A stretch of DNA of 64,000 nt from NCBI RefSeq assembly GCF_000375425.1, contig NZ_AQXG01000003.1, positions 62,001-126,000 on the forward strand. The letters run 5' to 3'. Below are positions 45,507 through 54,408 of this stretch, in pieces (the stretch's first letter is position 1; every line of letters starts with the position of its first letter). Under the pieces are notes generated by a model, which did not search any database, was not told the origin of the DNA, and saw nothing but the letters and a program-made list of their open reading frames with translations. Source of the DNA: Gracilimonas tropica DSM 19535. GTDB lineage: Bacteria; Bacteroidota; Rhodothermia; Balneolales; Balneolaceae. Both the position numbers and the translations under genes were made by a program.

Positions 45507-46847
45507 ATGGACTGGTTTTTAAGCTTATTGAATACTCTGCTCATTTTTGGCGGAGCACTTATGATTCTCGTTTTTGTACACGAGCTCGGCCACTTTTTAG
45601 CGGCCAAGTTCTTCGGAATGCGAGTAGAGCGATTTTCGATCGGATTTCCACCTCGGATATGGGGTTTTCAGAAAGGAGATACTGATTATTGCATCGGAGC
45701 AACGCCTCTTGGTGGCTATGTGAAAATATCCGGGATGATCGATGAAAGCATGGATACCGAGCATCTCGATAAGGAGCCGGAAGAGTGGGAATACCGAAGT
45801 AAACCTGTTTGGCAGCGAATTATCACCATCACGGCAGGAGTCATTTTCAATATGATCCTCGCGTTTGTGATCTATTTTGGGATGACCTATACGAATGGCA
45901 AATCAGTGTTACCGATTCAAGAAACGGCTGGCATATATGTGCCAGAAACGTCTATCCTTCATGAGATTGGTTTTGAAACCGGTGATAAGATTGTTGGGGT
46001 GAATGGACAACAAGTAACCTACTTTAACGAATTGGTTTCCGCTTCCGAACTCACCGCTGATAACCTGAGTTATACCGTTATTCGAAATGGACAGGAAATG
46101 AATGTTCCTGTAGCCTCAAATTATTTGGATAGTCTTCAAACTCGTGGCTTTTTAGATGTGGCATACATGTATCCAAGTAAAATATCTTCCGTACCCGCGG
46201 GTCGACCTGCAGCTGAAGCAGGCCTTCAGGCAGGTGATCAGATCGTCTCTGCAAACGGCGATTCCGTTTTATACTGGATACAGTTAGTAGAGATCATCCA
46301 AAATGCAGATAGTGCCATCAATTTTGGGGTAATGCGGGGAGATTCGCTTTTCTATGCATCCATTACGCCAGATCCCGAAACAAAAACCATTGGAATTGCA
46401 TCTCCAAGCCTCCAGACTTTGGGAATTGAAACCATTGATTACGGCTTTTTTGAATCCATTGGGGAAGGATATAATCAAACGATCGAACAGACGGTAGGTA
46501 TTCTTCAGGGTTTTGCCCGTATGATCACCGGCGATATTTCTGTAACTCAAAATTTAGGTGGCCCGATCGCCATTGCAAGTATCACTCGCGAGGCCACCGA
46601 TCAGGCTGGCTGGATCGGTTTCTGGAATATTACGGCACTGCTAAGTATTACCCTGGCTATCATCAATATTCTACCAATCCCTGCTTTAGATGGCGGACAC
46701 CTTGTCTTTCTGCTATATGAAGGAATAACACGGCGTGAACCTTCAGAAAAGGTTCGAATGGTCGCCCAACAGATCGGTTTCTTCCTTATGATCGGCCTCT
46801 TTATTTTTGTAATGTTTAACGACGCATTTAGATATTTCGGATTATAA
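45507..46847 (+). CDS. rseP: RIP metalloprotease RseP
   Basis: A 446-residue site-2 protease in the inner membrane. HELGH (25-29) in the first helix binds zinc, the third metal ligand is in ILPIPALDGGHL near 398, and two PDZ regions lie around 130-220 and 220-300. RseP cleaves anti-sigma factors and signal-peptide remnants. Its position between dxr and the phospholipid genes is a common one in bacteria. Two bases separate it from psd. Confidence 0.95.
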   Translation: MDWFLSLLNTLLIFGGALMILVFVHELGHFLAAKFFGMRVERFSIGFPPRIWGFQKGDTDYCIGATPLGGYVKISGMIDESMDTEHLDKEPEEWEYRSKPVWQRIITITAGVIFNMILAFVIYFGMTYTNGKSVLPIQETAGIYVPETSILHEIGFETGDKIVGVNGQQVTYFNELVSASELTADNLSYTVIRNGQEMNVPVASNYLDSLQTRGFLDVAYMYPSKISSVPAGRPAAEAGLQAGDQIVSANGDSVLYWIQLVEIIQNADSAINFGVMRGDSLFYASITPDPETKTIGIASPSLQTLGIETIDYGFFESIGEGYNQTIEQTVGILQGFARMITGDISVTQNLGGPIAIASITREATDQAGWIGFWNITALLSITLAIINILPIPALDGGHLVFLLYEGITRREPSEKVRMVAQQIGFFLMIGLFIFVMFNDAFRYFGL

Positions 46848-46848
46848 C

Positions 46849-47502
46849 ATGATTTCTCGAGAAGGCTTTGCCACCATATTTGTTGTTGGTTTAGTTTCCA
46901 TCCTAATCTCTGTTTTTGCGGGATATTTTTTACCGGAATGGGTGGCCATTATAATTTATATCATCTTTGGCGGATTGACACTTCTTACCATTTTCTTTTT
47001 TCGTGATCCAGACCGGGAATCTCCGGAAGGACAAAACCTCATCATTTCTCCAGCGGATGGAAAAGTCGTATTTGTGAAAGAAGTGGAAGAAGATGTTTAC
47101 CTAAAGGACAAAGCAACCCAAATCAGTATTTTTCTTTCTCCATTGAATGTACATGTCAACCGAAACCCGGTTTCCGGTTTGCTGGAATATGTGAAATATC
47201 ATCCCGGAGAGTATTTAATGGCCTGGACAGAACACGCCTCAGAACTCAATGAAAGAGCCGATTTCGGAGTCCTCCATCCATCCAAAACCAAGATTTTCTT
47301 TCGTCAGATCACCGGATTTTTAGCTCGTAGAATTGTCTATAATATATCAGAAGGCGATCAGCTAAAAGCAGGTGAACGTTTTGGAATCATGAAATTTGGA
47401 TCACGAATGGATGTGGTTGTTCCAGGAAATGTAGAAGTAAAAGTAAAGCCGGGAGATACCACACGAGCGGGTGAATCAATTCTCGGGGTTATTAAATCAT
47501 GA
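46849..47502 (+). CDS. psd: Phosphatidylserine decarboxylase proenzyme
   Basis: A 217-residue short-type enzyme with two N-terminal membrane helices (about 8-45), the FFRDPDRESP linker, the FLSPLNVHVNRNPVSG segment near 95, and the autoprocessing site in KFGSRMDVVVPG near 182, where the serine becomes the pyruvoyl group. It makes phosphatidylethanolamine from phosphatidylserine. It overlaps pssA by four bases (ATGA), so the two steps are coupled. Confidence 0.95.
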   Translation: MISREGFATIFVVGLVSILISVFAGYFLPEWVAIIIYIIFGGLTLLTIFFFRDPDRESPEGQNLIISPADGKVVFVKEVEEDVYLKDKATQISIFLSPLNVHVNRNPVSGLLEYVKYHPGEYLMAWTEHASELNERADFGVLHPSKTKIFFRQITGFLARRIVYNISEGDQLKAGERFGIMKFGSRMDVVVPGNVEVKVKPGDTTRAGESILGVIKS

Positions 47503-48329
47503 AATATCCGATCCAAAAAAAATATCATTCCTTTAAAGAACGCCGAAAACGCCGTAAGAATAACAAGCCGCCCGTAAATAAGAAAATTGCTGTTCCCAGT
47601 TTTTTTACGCTGATGAATCTTTTTAGCGGTTTCCTGGCCATTATTTCAGTTTCTCAGGGCGACTTTGTCCGCGCAGCCTGGTTGATCGCATTAGCCGGTT
47701 TGTTTGATGTTTTTGACGGCTTGATGGCCCGCCTTGCCAATGCCACCAGCGATTTTGGTATTGAGCTTGATTCCATCAGCGATATGGTTTCATTCGGGGT
47801 TGCTCCGGGATTCCTGATCTATTCCTGGTCACTTTATGAGCTTGGTTTTGTAGGTATCATCGTCAGTGCTTTACCACCGTTGTGTGGAGCTGTTCGGCTT
47901 GCACGATTTAACGTGAATGCCAGATTACAACCAACCAAAGATCATTTTATCGGATTACCCATTCCGGCTCAAGCCATCATTTTAGGGGCCTTTTTTCTGA
48001 CCTTCCGGAATTCCTTAGAATTCTTTTCTTTTCTAGAAAATGGAGTGAATTCTGCTTTGATTCCCATCATTGTAATCATCTCATTCCTGATGGTCAGCAC
48101 CTTACCATTCGATAAAATTCCCCGTTTTGACCGGGATACTATCCGAAAGAAAAAAGGCAAATTCATATTATTCCTGATATACCTGATACTGATTCTCATG
48201 TTCAGAGAATATGGCCTCATGCTGGTTTTCACCATCTTTGTGTTGAAGGGAATTACAGTGGGTGCCATCCAGTTTTATACCGACGATTACGGCCCGGAAG
48301 GGGTAGACGAGTTCCAGGATTACAGCTGA
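47499..48329 (+). CDS. pssA: CDP-diacylglycerol-serine O-phosphatidyltransferase
   Basis: A 276-residue membrane enzyme (about six to seven hydrophobic segments) with a basic N-terminus (RRKRRKNNKPP). The CDP-alcohol phosphatidyltransferase signature DGLMARLANATSDFGIELDSISD (near 71-93) is complete. It supplies phosphatidylserine for Psd just upstream. Its 3' end overlaps the convergent wecB 3' end by ten bases, so no terminator can fit and read-through of antisense RNA is likely. Confidence 0.94.
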   Translation: MKYPIQKKYHSFKERRKRRKNNKPPVNKKIAVPSFFTLMNLFSGFLAIISVSQGDFVRAAWLIALAGLFDVFDGLMARLANATSDFGIELDSISDMVSFGVAPGFLIYSWSLYELGFVGIIVSALPPLCGAVRLARFNVNARLQPTKDHFIGLPIPAQAIILGAFFLTFRNSLEFFSFLENGVNSALIPIIVIISFLMVSTLPFDKIPRFDRDTIRKKKGKFILFLIYLILILMFREYGLMLVFTIFVLKGITVGAIQFYTDDYGPEGVDEFQDYS

Positions 48330-49420
48330 TTCAGGATAACATCCCGGATTTTCAATGCTGCCTTACCATTTCCAAAAATTGATGTAGCAGATGGATTGAA
48401 TTGCTCCTTATGCTCAAGATGCCACATAGTTCGTTTGATAATTTTTGAGGAATCGGTTCCCACTAATTCTCCCAAGCCCGACTTTATCAGTTCTTGTCTT
48501 TCAGTTTCATTCCGTAAAACCAATACCGACTTTCCAAGAGCGGAGGCTTCTTCCTGGATACCGCCTGAATCCGTTAAGATCAAATTTGCCCGATCTAAAA
48601 TGTGTAGAAAGGAAAGATAATCGAAAGGCGTGGTTTGAATGAAGCGATCATTAGATATACCTGTACTATCGATAGCTTTTTGCACAGCTGGATTCGGATG
48701 AGCGGGAAAAATCACCTTCAGATCTTTGTGGGCATCTAAAATTTTTAATACGGCCGTAAATATTTGTTCGAGCGGCTTTCCATGATTTTCTCTTCGATGA
48801 GCCGTTAGCACAACCAAAGGGTCTTCTTTCCCAATTTGTTGTAAAATCTCAGGTTGCGAATTTCCATATTGATCAGAATCTTGAATGTAATGAAGTGCAT
48901 CTATTACCGTATTTCCGGTTACGGTGATAATTGATTCTGAAATTCCTTCCCGCAATAGATTTTTCTTATTCAACTCCGTTGGTGCAAAATGATGTGCGGC
49001 CAAATGTGTGATTTGCGTACGGTTCATCTCTTCCGGAAATGGGTAGTAAGGATCGTGGCTGCGAAGTCCTGCTTCTACATGGAGCACCGGGATTTTTTGA
49101 TAAAAAGCAGCCAAAGCAGTGAGGTAAGAAGTGGAAGTATCTCCCTGAACCATCACGAAATCCGGCTTACTTTTCTGTAATTCATCCCGAAGTTTAGGAA
49201 GTAAGTTCTGGGTGAGGTCAAAAAGATCCTGTCCCGGCTGCATGATGCCAAGGTTTACATCCGGATCAAATCCAAACAGTTTAAACATTGGTTCTGTAAG
49301 CTCCTTGTGCTGTCCCGAGTGAAGCAAAGTTAGGGTGCAGTTTTCTTTCAGTGCTTTAATAACCGGTGCCAATTTGATGACTTCCGGCCGTGTTCCGAAT
49401 GCAATGAGAACGTGCTTCAT
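48320..49420 (-). CDS. wecB: UDP-N-acetylglucosamine 2-epimerase
   Basis: A 366-residue GT-B-fold epimerase that makes UDP-ManNAc from UDP-GlcNAc. It has AFGTRPEVIKLAPVI near 7, VQGDTSTS near 93, HVEAGLRSHDPYYPFPEEMNR near 117 and the SGGIQEEA block near 289. It is the last gene of the packed glycan run on this strand; the next gene upstream ends two bases away. ManNAc derivatives are often found in surface glycans, which matches the context. Confidence 0.92.
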   Translation of the reverse strand: MKHVLIAFGTRPEVIKLAPVIKALKENCTLTLLHSGQHKELTEPMFKLFGFDPDVNLGIMQPGQDLFDLTQNLLPKLRDELQKSKPDFVMVQGDTSTSYLTALAAFYQKIPVLHVEAGLRSHDPYYPFPEEMNRTQITHLAAHHFAPTELNKKNLLREGISESIITVTGNTVIDALHYIQDSDQYGNSQPEILQQIGKEDPLVVLTAHRRENHGKPLEQIFTAVLKILDAHKDLKVIFPAHPNPAVQKAIDSTGISNDRFIQTTPFDYLSFLHILDRANLILTDSGGIQEEASALGKSVLVLRNETERQELIKSGLGELVGTDSSKIIKRTMWHLEHKEQFNPSATSIFGNGKAALKIRDVILNQL

Positions 49421-49421
49421 C

Positions 49422-50450
49422 TTACTTTAATAATCGTTGGTACTGCGTTGCGGTTTTTTGGGCAACTTTATCCCAGGTGAATTTATATAAAATCATTTCT
49501 TTCAAGTCAGAAGCAGGCTTTGAGAGTGCATTTTGAATACCTTTTAAAAGAGATTCTGATGATTCCGGGTTGATGTATTCGGCATAATCATCAAAATAAT
49601 CTTTTGTTCCGCCACGCTCTGTGATCACAATTTGGGAACCGGTTAAAGCTGCTTCAAGAGCTGCGATCCCGGGAGTTTCGTATTGGGAGGGAAGTACGAA
49701 TACTTTGCTTGCGGCATAGGCGGAGGCCAGCATTTCGGCATGGTGGTCTAAAGTGGGAATCAATGTGACGTTTGTTGCTTTTTTAGCCAGCGAAAGACAT
49801 TCTTTACTATAAGCATCTTTACCAAAGCTTCCGATAATTACTACAGGAACATCCAAATCGGGAGCTACCCTCAAAAGCTGTATCACATTTTTTCGTGGAG
49901 CTGATGCTTGTCCGGTAAATAGCACAAAATCTTCGATCCCGTATTCTTTTACGAAAGCATCCTTTGTTGCTTCACTAAAACGTTTTTCTACGCCATTTGG
50001 AACGATCTCTATTTTCGGTTTTGGAACTTCAAATCCTTCCATGATCAGGTTGGCTTCTTCGGAAGTATTGGGCAATAGCAGATTTACCCGGTTGCACAAC
50101 GATGCTTTGATACTGAAATCGGAACGAATACCGCTTCCAAACCTGAATAGGAATTTTTCCAAGTGAATGAAATTTCGAATCGTAGAAGCTTTGCGGTTGG
50201 AATAGAATACCGGAGAGAGAACAACAGGAATATTCAGGTCCTGAATCTTTGGGATGATCTCTGAATTCTCAACTGATGCACCAAAAACGTGAACAAGATC
50301 CAGTGAAACAGGCTTAATTTCTTCCCAGGGAGAAAGCAAAACCGGTTCAACCCCAAATTCTTTGATGTGTTGAATTGTGAAAGACGCCTGAGTTCTGACA
50401 CCCCCGTTAACGGTGGCTACACTCATCGGTACCACATAGCCAACCTTCAT
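49422..50450 (-). CDS. GT4-type glycosyltransferase
   Basis: A 342-residue GT-B glycosyltransferase. GYVVPMSVATVNGGVRTQAS opens the donor/acceptor fold, PNGVEKRFSEA near 157 and FTGQASAPRKN near 182 are GT4 landmarks, and the EX7E pair is in QYETPGIAALEAAL near 262-270. The start is ATG 50450, which overlaps the deacetylase stop by ATGA; an in-frame start 21 bases earlier was rejected for that reason. Sugar specificity is unknown. Confidence 0.85.
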   Translation of the reverse strand: MKVGYVVPMSVATVNGGVRTQASFTIQHIKEFGVEPVLLSPWEEIKPVSLDLVHVFGASVENSEIIPKIQDLNIPVVLSPVFYSNRKASTIRNFIHLEKFLFRFGSGIRSDFSIKASLCNRVNLLLPNTSEEANLIMEGFEVPKPKIEIVPNGVEKRFSEATKDAFVKEYGIEDFVLFTGQASAPRKNVIQLLRVAPDLDVPVVIIGSFGKDAYSKECLSLAKKATNVTLIPTLDHHAEMLASAYAASKVFVLPSQYETPGIAALEAALTGSQIVITERGGTKDYFDDYAEYINPESSESLLKGIQNALSKPASDLKEMILYKFTWDKVAQKTATQYQRLLK

Positions 50451-51973
50451 AGCCGGTTCCTGTTTTTCCAATCCATAAGTGATGTTTTAATAAACTTGAA
50501 ATCCATTTTATGAAGCCATTCTACCGTTTTTCTATCAGGAAGATAGGAGTTGGAATATTGAAATTCGTGGTTTTTTTGAAGATCGACCTTTGTTCCACCC
50601 TCAACCAGCATAAAACCTTGAGAGGAATTTGATACCTGGTATTTAACGGAAGAAGGTTCGGCTTCTATATAGACATTCCCTCGGTTTACAAAAGCCTCAA
50701 ATTTTTGGTGCTTGCGATCCATCCAGAATTCAGCAAATTCATTGAAAGTCATTTTGTGAAGCCCTTCCTCATTCACCTTTTCAAAAATATGCTCCCAAAC
50801 CTTAAGCCCCGGTTGCAGCGGGTGGTGATAAAAGAAAACCGGTTCATACCTTCCCAGTTTATGTTTCAAAGTTTGAGCAAAATATGCAGCCATAGAGGCC
50901 TCATCGTATCTTTTTCGGCTTAAACTACCCGTACAGATAGGATGGATGGGGATTTGAAGAGGAAGCCCTTCAATCATCTGCAGTGGAAGGCCATCATAAA
51001 GCCATGAAAATTCGGAGGAATACTGGAAATCAAATTCCTTCAAAGCATAAGCGAGCGCCTTATTCCAAATTCCATAGGGAGCACAAAAACCTTTTGGAGA
51101 AATGGTGTGATCAGATAACACCTTTAAACCCGTACGAATATTCTGCTTTGTCTTGGATAAACTTCCCGAAACTCCATGCTCATATCCATGAAGCGCCAAT
51201 TCCTGTTCTTTCATTCCGGTGAATTCTGAAAGCCAGTCTTCATGAGCTTTCACATGCAAAAACCAGGTTCCTTTGATTTCATTTTTGTGAAGTGTCCTAT
51301 ACAGGGCCTTTATGGATGCTTGGTCCCCGTAATCTGTATCAATGCGGAACCCAAAAACGGGTTTTATAGTGGGAGAAGACCACTTTTGAATGAATGGCAA
51401 TGATCGCCGGAAATGAAGTTGTTTTAATAAAACGGTAAAAGCTTGTATAAGTTCTTGCTTTGATACTTTACTTACGATCTCATCAGGATGGAGGCCTGCA
51501 TCACTGTAGAAACGTTTCCTTCGATAGCCTGAACGAGCTATAAGTTGTGAAATATCGGCTCCGAAAAAACTAATTATGCCACGCTTCCAAACCTGGAAGT
51601 GAATCATTCCACCAAATAAATCTGAATCATCGTGGACCTCAATTTCTTCATAAATATCTAATCCGGAGATGTGCCTGAAATCAGGATTTGAGCTTTTATT
51701 TATTAAATAAGTGGTTTCTTTCCGGGAAAAAAGCCGCCTGTTCAAAAAGGGATGAATACCTTTTGTTTCAATTAAAGCCCCTCCATCTTGTAAATACGAG
51801 TGAAGAGCGGATATGGAGTCAGAATCAGGCCGTTTGTTCAGTATGATAACACTATAGTTTTCTATCAGGTCACGACTGTAATCAACTTCTTCATAGCATA
51901 CTCCAATTTGGTCCAGTATAATCGACCAGGGTTGGGTTAACTCTTGAAGACCTATGCAAATGCGGTGCTTCAT
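50447..51973 (-). CDS. ThuA/GATase-like plus polysaccharide-deacetylase protein
   Basis: A 508-residue protein. Residues about 1-150 look like an amidotransferase/ThuA-type fold (ALHSYLQDGGALIETKG near 55). About 190-430 is a NodB-type deacetylase: FRIDTDYGD near 209 (catalytic Asp pair), ALHGYEHG near 258 (zinc His), FCAPYGIWN near 287 and FYHHPLQPG near 375. No signal peptide is evident, which is odd for a NodB enzyme. The same two-domain order appears in the Pel-like protein at 15478. It lies in the glycan run, coupled by ATGA overlaps both sides. Confidence 0.78.
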   Translation of the reverse strand: MKHRICIGLQELTQPWSIILDQIGVCYEEVDYSRDLIENYSVIILNKRPDSDSISALHSYLQDGGALIETKGIHPFLNRRLFSRKETTYLINKSSNPDFRHISGLDIYEEIEVHDDSDLFGGMIHFQVWKRGIISFFGADISQLIARSGYRRKRFYSDAGLHPDEIVSKVSKQELIQAFTVLLKQLHFRRSLPFIQKWSSPTIKPVFGFRIDTDYGDQASIKALYRTLHKNEIKGTWFLHVKAHEDWLSEFTGMKEQELALHGYEHGVSGSLSKTKQNIRTGLKVLSDHTISPKGFCAPYGIWNKALAYALKEFDFQYSSEFSWLYDGLPLQMIEGLPLQIPIHPICTGSLSRKRYDEASMAAYFAQTLKHKLGRYEPVFFYHHPLQPGLKVWEHIFEKVNEEGLHKMTFNEFAEFWMDRKHQKFEAFVNRGNVYIEAEPSSVKYQVSNSSQGFMLVEGGTKVDLQKNHEFQYSNSYLPDRKTVEWLHKMDFKFIKTSLMDWKNRNRL

Positions 51974-53376
51974 TCAACTAATTTTTGTTTTGCCCAGGCA
52001 TAATGTTCCTTGTCAATGATATTCGTCCACCAAATTATGGCAGTAAAAATTGATCCGGCCAGGATCATATTTAAAAAACCGTTGAAGGGGAGCCAGGCGC
52101 ATAAAAAGAACAAGGCCAAAGCAGTTGAATAACTGATCAAAATCGGGCGTAGAAAATTGAGGGGTACAGCTTTTCGAAACCAGAAAAAAGTAAATGAAGT
52201 GATGATGACCTCAGAAACAGATACAGCCGCTGCTGCCATCAATACATTTCCTAAAGCCGCAAAACTAAAAATAACGATGGCTGAAATTGTCCCTCCAAAA
52301 CAAGTTGCTAAAAAGTATTCCCTGTCTTTATTGGTAGCGATCAAGCCAAATGAAAAAAGGCTGTTAATAAAAGTAACAGCTATCATAACTGAAAGTAACT
52401 GTAGCAAGGGAACGCTGTTTTGGTATTCATTCCCATATAATAAACCGATGATCTCTTCCGCACCAACTGCAGTTAGCAAGGCAATAAAAGCACCTCCGGC
52501 TGCTGTAAACCGAAATACGATAGCGATCTTTTGCATGGCCGTATTTCGGTCAATGCTCCAAATGGAAGCCAGATTTGGCAATAAGAGGTTCACGAAAACA
52601 CGGTCTATCATCATGGCAACAATCACAATTCGAAATGCAGCTCCGTATAAACCGGCATCTTTTAAAGATAAAACAGCCCCTATAAGAATGGGGGGAAGCA
52701 GATGTACGATCTGTGCAAAAAACTGCCCCATCCCCAAAATGGAACTGGATTTTAACAGATCCGGATAGATCTGAAGTCCCCTAGATGGCAACGCAAATGG
52801 TTTTTCTTGAATCGCAAAGGTTCCAAGAGTTAAAGCCGCTACAGAAACACCCACAGTGTATAAAACGGGCACCAAGGTGACATCTTCCATGTTATCAACC
52901 AGGAAGAATACCAACAGAAAGTAAAATAATCCGTTTAAAACTTTTGATAGAGCGATCTTGCCAAACTGCTGTTTACCGGAATAGAACCAATCCAAAAGTG
53001 CCATATAAGGTATGATGGAATACAAATATCCCAAAACGACCTGCTTTTCAATTTCTCCCATATCAATCATGGAAACGACCAAAGTAGAGCCGATCAAGAC
53101 AAGGGTTCCCAAAAAGAGTTTGGTCCTGAAGATCTCAAGTACCCGGAAAATTCGTTTTGAGGGTTCTTTAGCTGTCTCTCTGGTTCCGATGTTATTCAAT
53201 CCAAGGTCTGAAATCCAGGTAGCGTAACCCAGGATGGAAATAGCGACTGTGATCAATCCGTAGAATTCCGATCCCAGGGTACGGGCGAGATAAATGGAGG
53301 TAACGAATGATAGTCCTCTGCCTGCTATATCACCTACGGCGATCCAAAATGCTTTTTCTTTAAGTTTAGCGGCCAT
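51970..53376 (-). CDS. Polysaccharide flippase (Wzx-like)
   Basis: A 468-residue membrane protein with about twelve to fourteen helices and the MOP-superfamily N-terminus (FWIAVGDIAGRGLSFVTSIYLARTLGSEFYG). Such proteins flip lipid-linked oligosaccharides across the inner membrane. It is between a glycosyltransferase upstream (11-base overlap) and the deacetylase downstream (ATGA). No polymerase (Wzy) is visible in the window. Confidence 0.85.
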   Translation of the reverse strand: MAAKLKEKAFWIAVGDIAGRGLSFVTSIYLARTLGSEFYGLITVAISILGYATWISDLGLNNIGTRETAKEPSKRIFRVLEIFRTKLFLGTLVLIGSTLVVSMIDMGEIEKQVVLGYLYSIIPYMALLDWFYSGKQQFGKIALSKVLNGLFYFLLVFFLVDNMEDVTLVPVLYTVGVSVAALTLGTFAIQEKPFALPSRGLQIYPDLLKSSSILGMGQFFAQIVHLLPPILIGAVLSLKDAGLYGAAFRIVIVAMMIDRVFVNLLLPNLASIWSIDRNTAMQKIAIVFRFTAAGGAFIALLTAVGAEEIIGLLYGNEYQNSVPLLQLLSVMIAVTFINSLFSFGLIATNKDREYFLATCFGGTISAIVIFSFAALGNVLMAAAAVSVSEVIITSFTFFWFRKAVPLNFLRPILISYSTALALFFLCAWLPFNGFLNMILAGSIFTAIIWWTNIIDKEHYAWAKQKLVE

Positions 53377-54388
53377 TTTCGAAAGATCTAAGGAATGAAG
53401 ATAACAAGTCTTTCAGCTCGTTTTCGTTTGAAAATAGGTCCACATTTGGCCGGTTATGTTCTTCAGACAAGCATCCTTTGTCCGGGGCCATAACTTTTTT
53501 ACCGTACGATTTTGCCATATGATATCCCCCAGAAGAAAGAATTTCACGGTAATAAAATACGCAAAGATCGGCAGCGGAATAAAACCAGGGGAGATGTTCC
53601 TCCGGTATAAACTTTGCGATCAATAAGATATTTTTATGTGCTCCTGCTTTTTCGGAAAGTTCTTCGAAAAGGTTTTGATTTCCTTTTTTAACCGGTCCCA
53701 CGATCATGAGTGTACAGTCTAATTTCTCTTCAATAACAATATCAGCTACCCGTTCTAATTGTTTGTAGCCACTTATGTTACCAAACATCAATAAAATTGG
53801 CGAGTGCTCTTCCAGAGCACAGTTGTAGGTTTCGTTGAGGTGTTGTATCGCCTTGTTTTTTGGGATTGGAAAAGCAGGAAAATCCGGGTGGGGAATAAGG
53901 CGAAATTTTTGAGTTGAGGTATTCAGGCGGCTACTCATTATTTCAACGGCAGTTTTACAATGCACGTGAAGAATATCAGCCCATTGCGCCATTTTTTTAT
54001 GCAGAAAAGTATGCAGTTTCAGAAAACGGCGGTCATGAGGAAATTCATTGTGAAGCGTCCATACTATATTTCCACCAAGTTTGTGGAACAAGTAAATGCA
54101 TAAGATCTTCCAGGGCATTCCGGCCAACGATCTCAAATCCTGAAATTCCAGCCAATGATAATGAAGAACTGCTTCTCTTTTATTTAATAAAAGGCCGACA
54201 ACGATCTTAAAGTGGTTGAAGACGCTGATCGACTTAATATCAAACTCAGAATCCTCAATCAGATCTTTATAAAGCAGGTAAAGATAATCCGATTTTTTTA
54301 CGTTGAACCGGATCAGGGGGACTACAAATATAGTTTTTGCCTCCGAATTAATTGATGCATAAATCTCCTTAAGAGAAGTTGCCTGCAT
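53366..54388 (-). CDS. Glycosyltransferase-like protein without EX7E motif
   Basis: A 340-residue GT-B-like protein. The N-terminal half has LHYHWLEFQDLRSLAG and VWTLHNEFPHDRRF, typical of GT4-type acceptors, and the C-terminal half has LMFGNISGYKQLERVADIV and YSAADLCVFYYREILSSGG. The second glutamate of the canonical EX7E motif is not present in the expected place, so the activity may be unusual. It begins 20 bases after the PorV-like gene and overlaps the flippase gene by 11. Confidence 0.7.
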   Translation of the reverse strand: MQATSLKEIYASINSEAKTIFVVPLIRFNVKKSDYLYLLYKDLIEDSEFDIKSISVFNHFKIVVGLLLNKREAVLHYHWLEFQDLRSLAGMPWKILCIYLFHKLGGNIVWTLHNEFPHDRRFLKLHTFLHKKMAQWADILHVHCKTAVEIMSSRLNTSTQKFRLIPHPDFPAFPIPKNKAIQHLNETYNCALEEHSPILLMFGNISGYKQLERVADIVIEEKLDCTLMIVGPVKKGNQNLFEELSEKAGAHKNILLIAKFIPEEHLPWFYSAADLCVFYYREILSSGGYHMAKSYGKKVMAPDKGCLSEEHNRPNVDLFSNENELKDLLSSFLRSFENGR

Positions 54389-54408
54389 AAATGTCCCAAA
54401 CAGTCTGA

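Noticed and set aside
52157-52768. A 203-codon open frame on the plus strand
   Set aside because: It lies entirely within the flippase gene on the other strand and reads as low-complexity Thr/Lys/Ile/Pro peptide, the usual shadow of a membrane protein.
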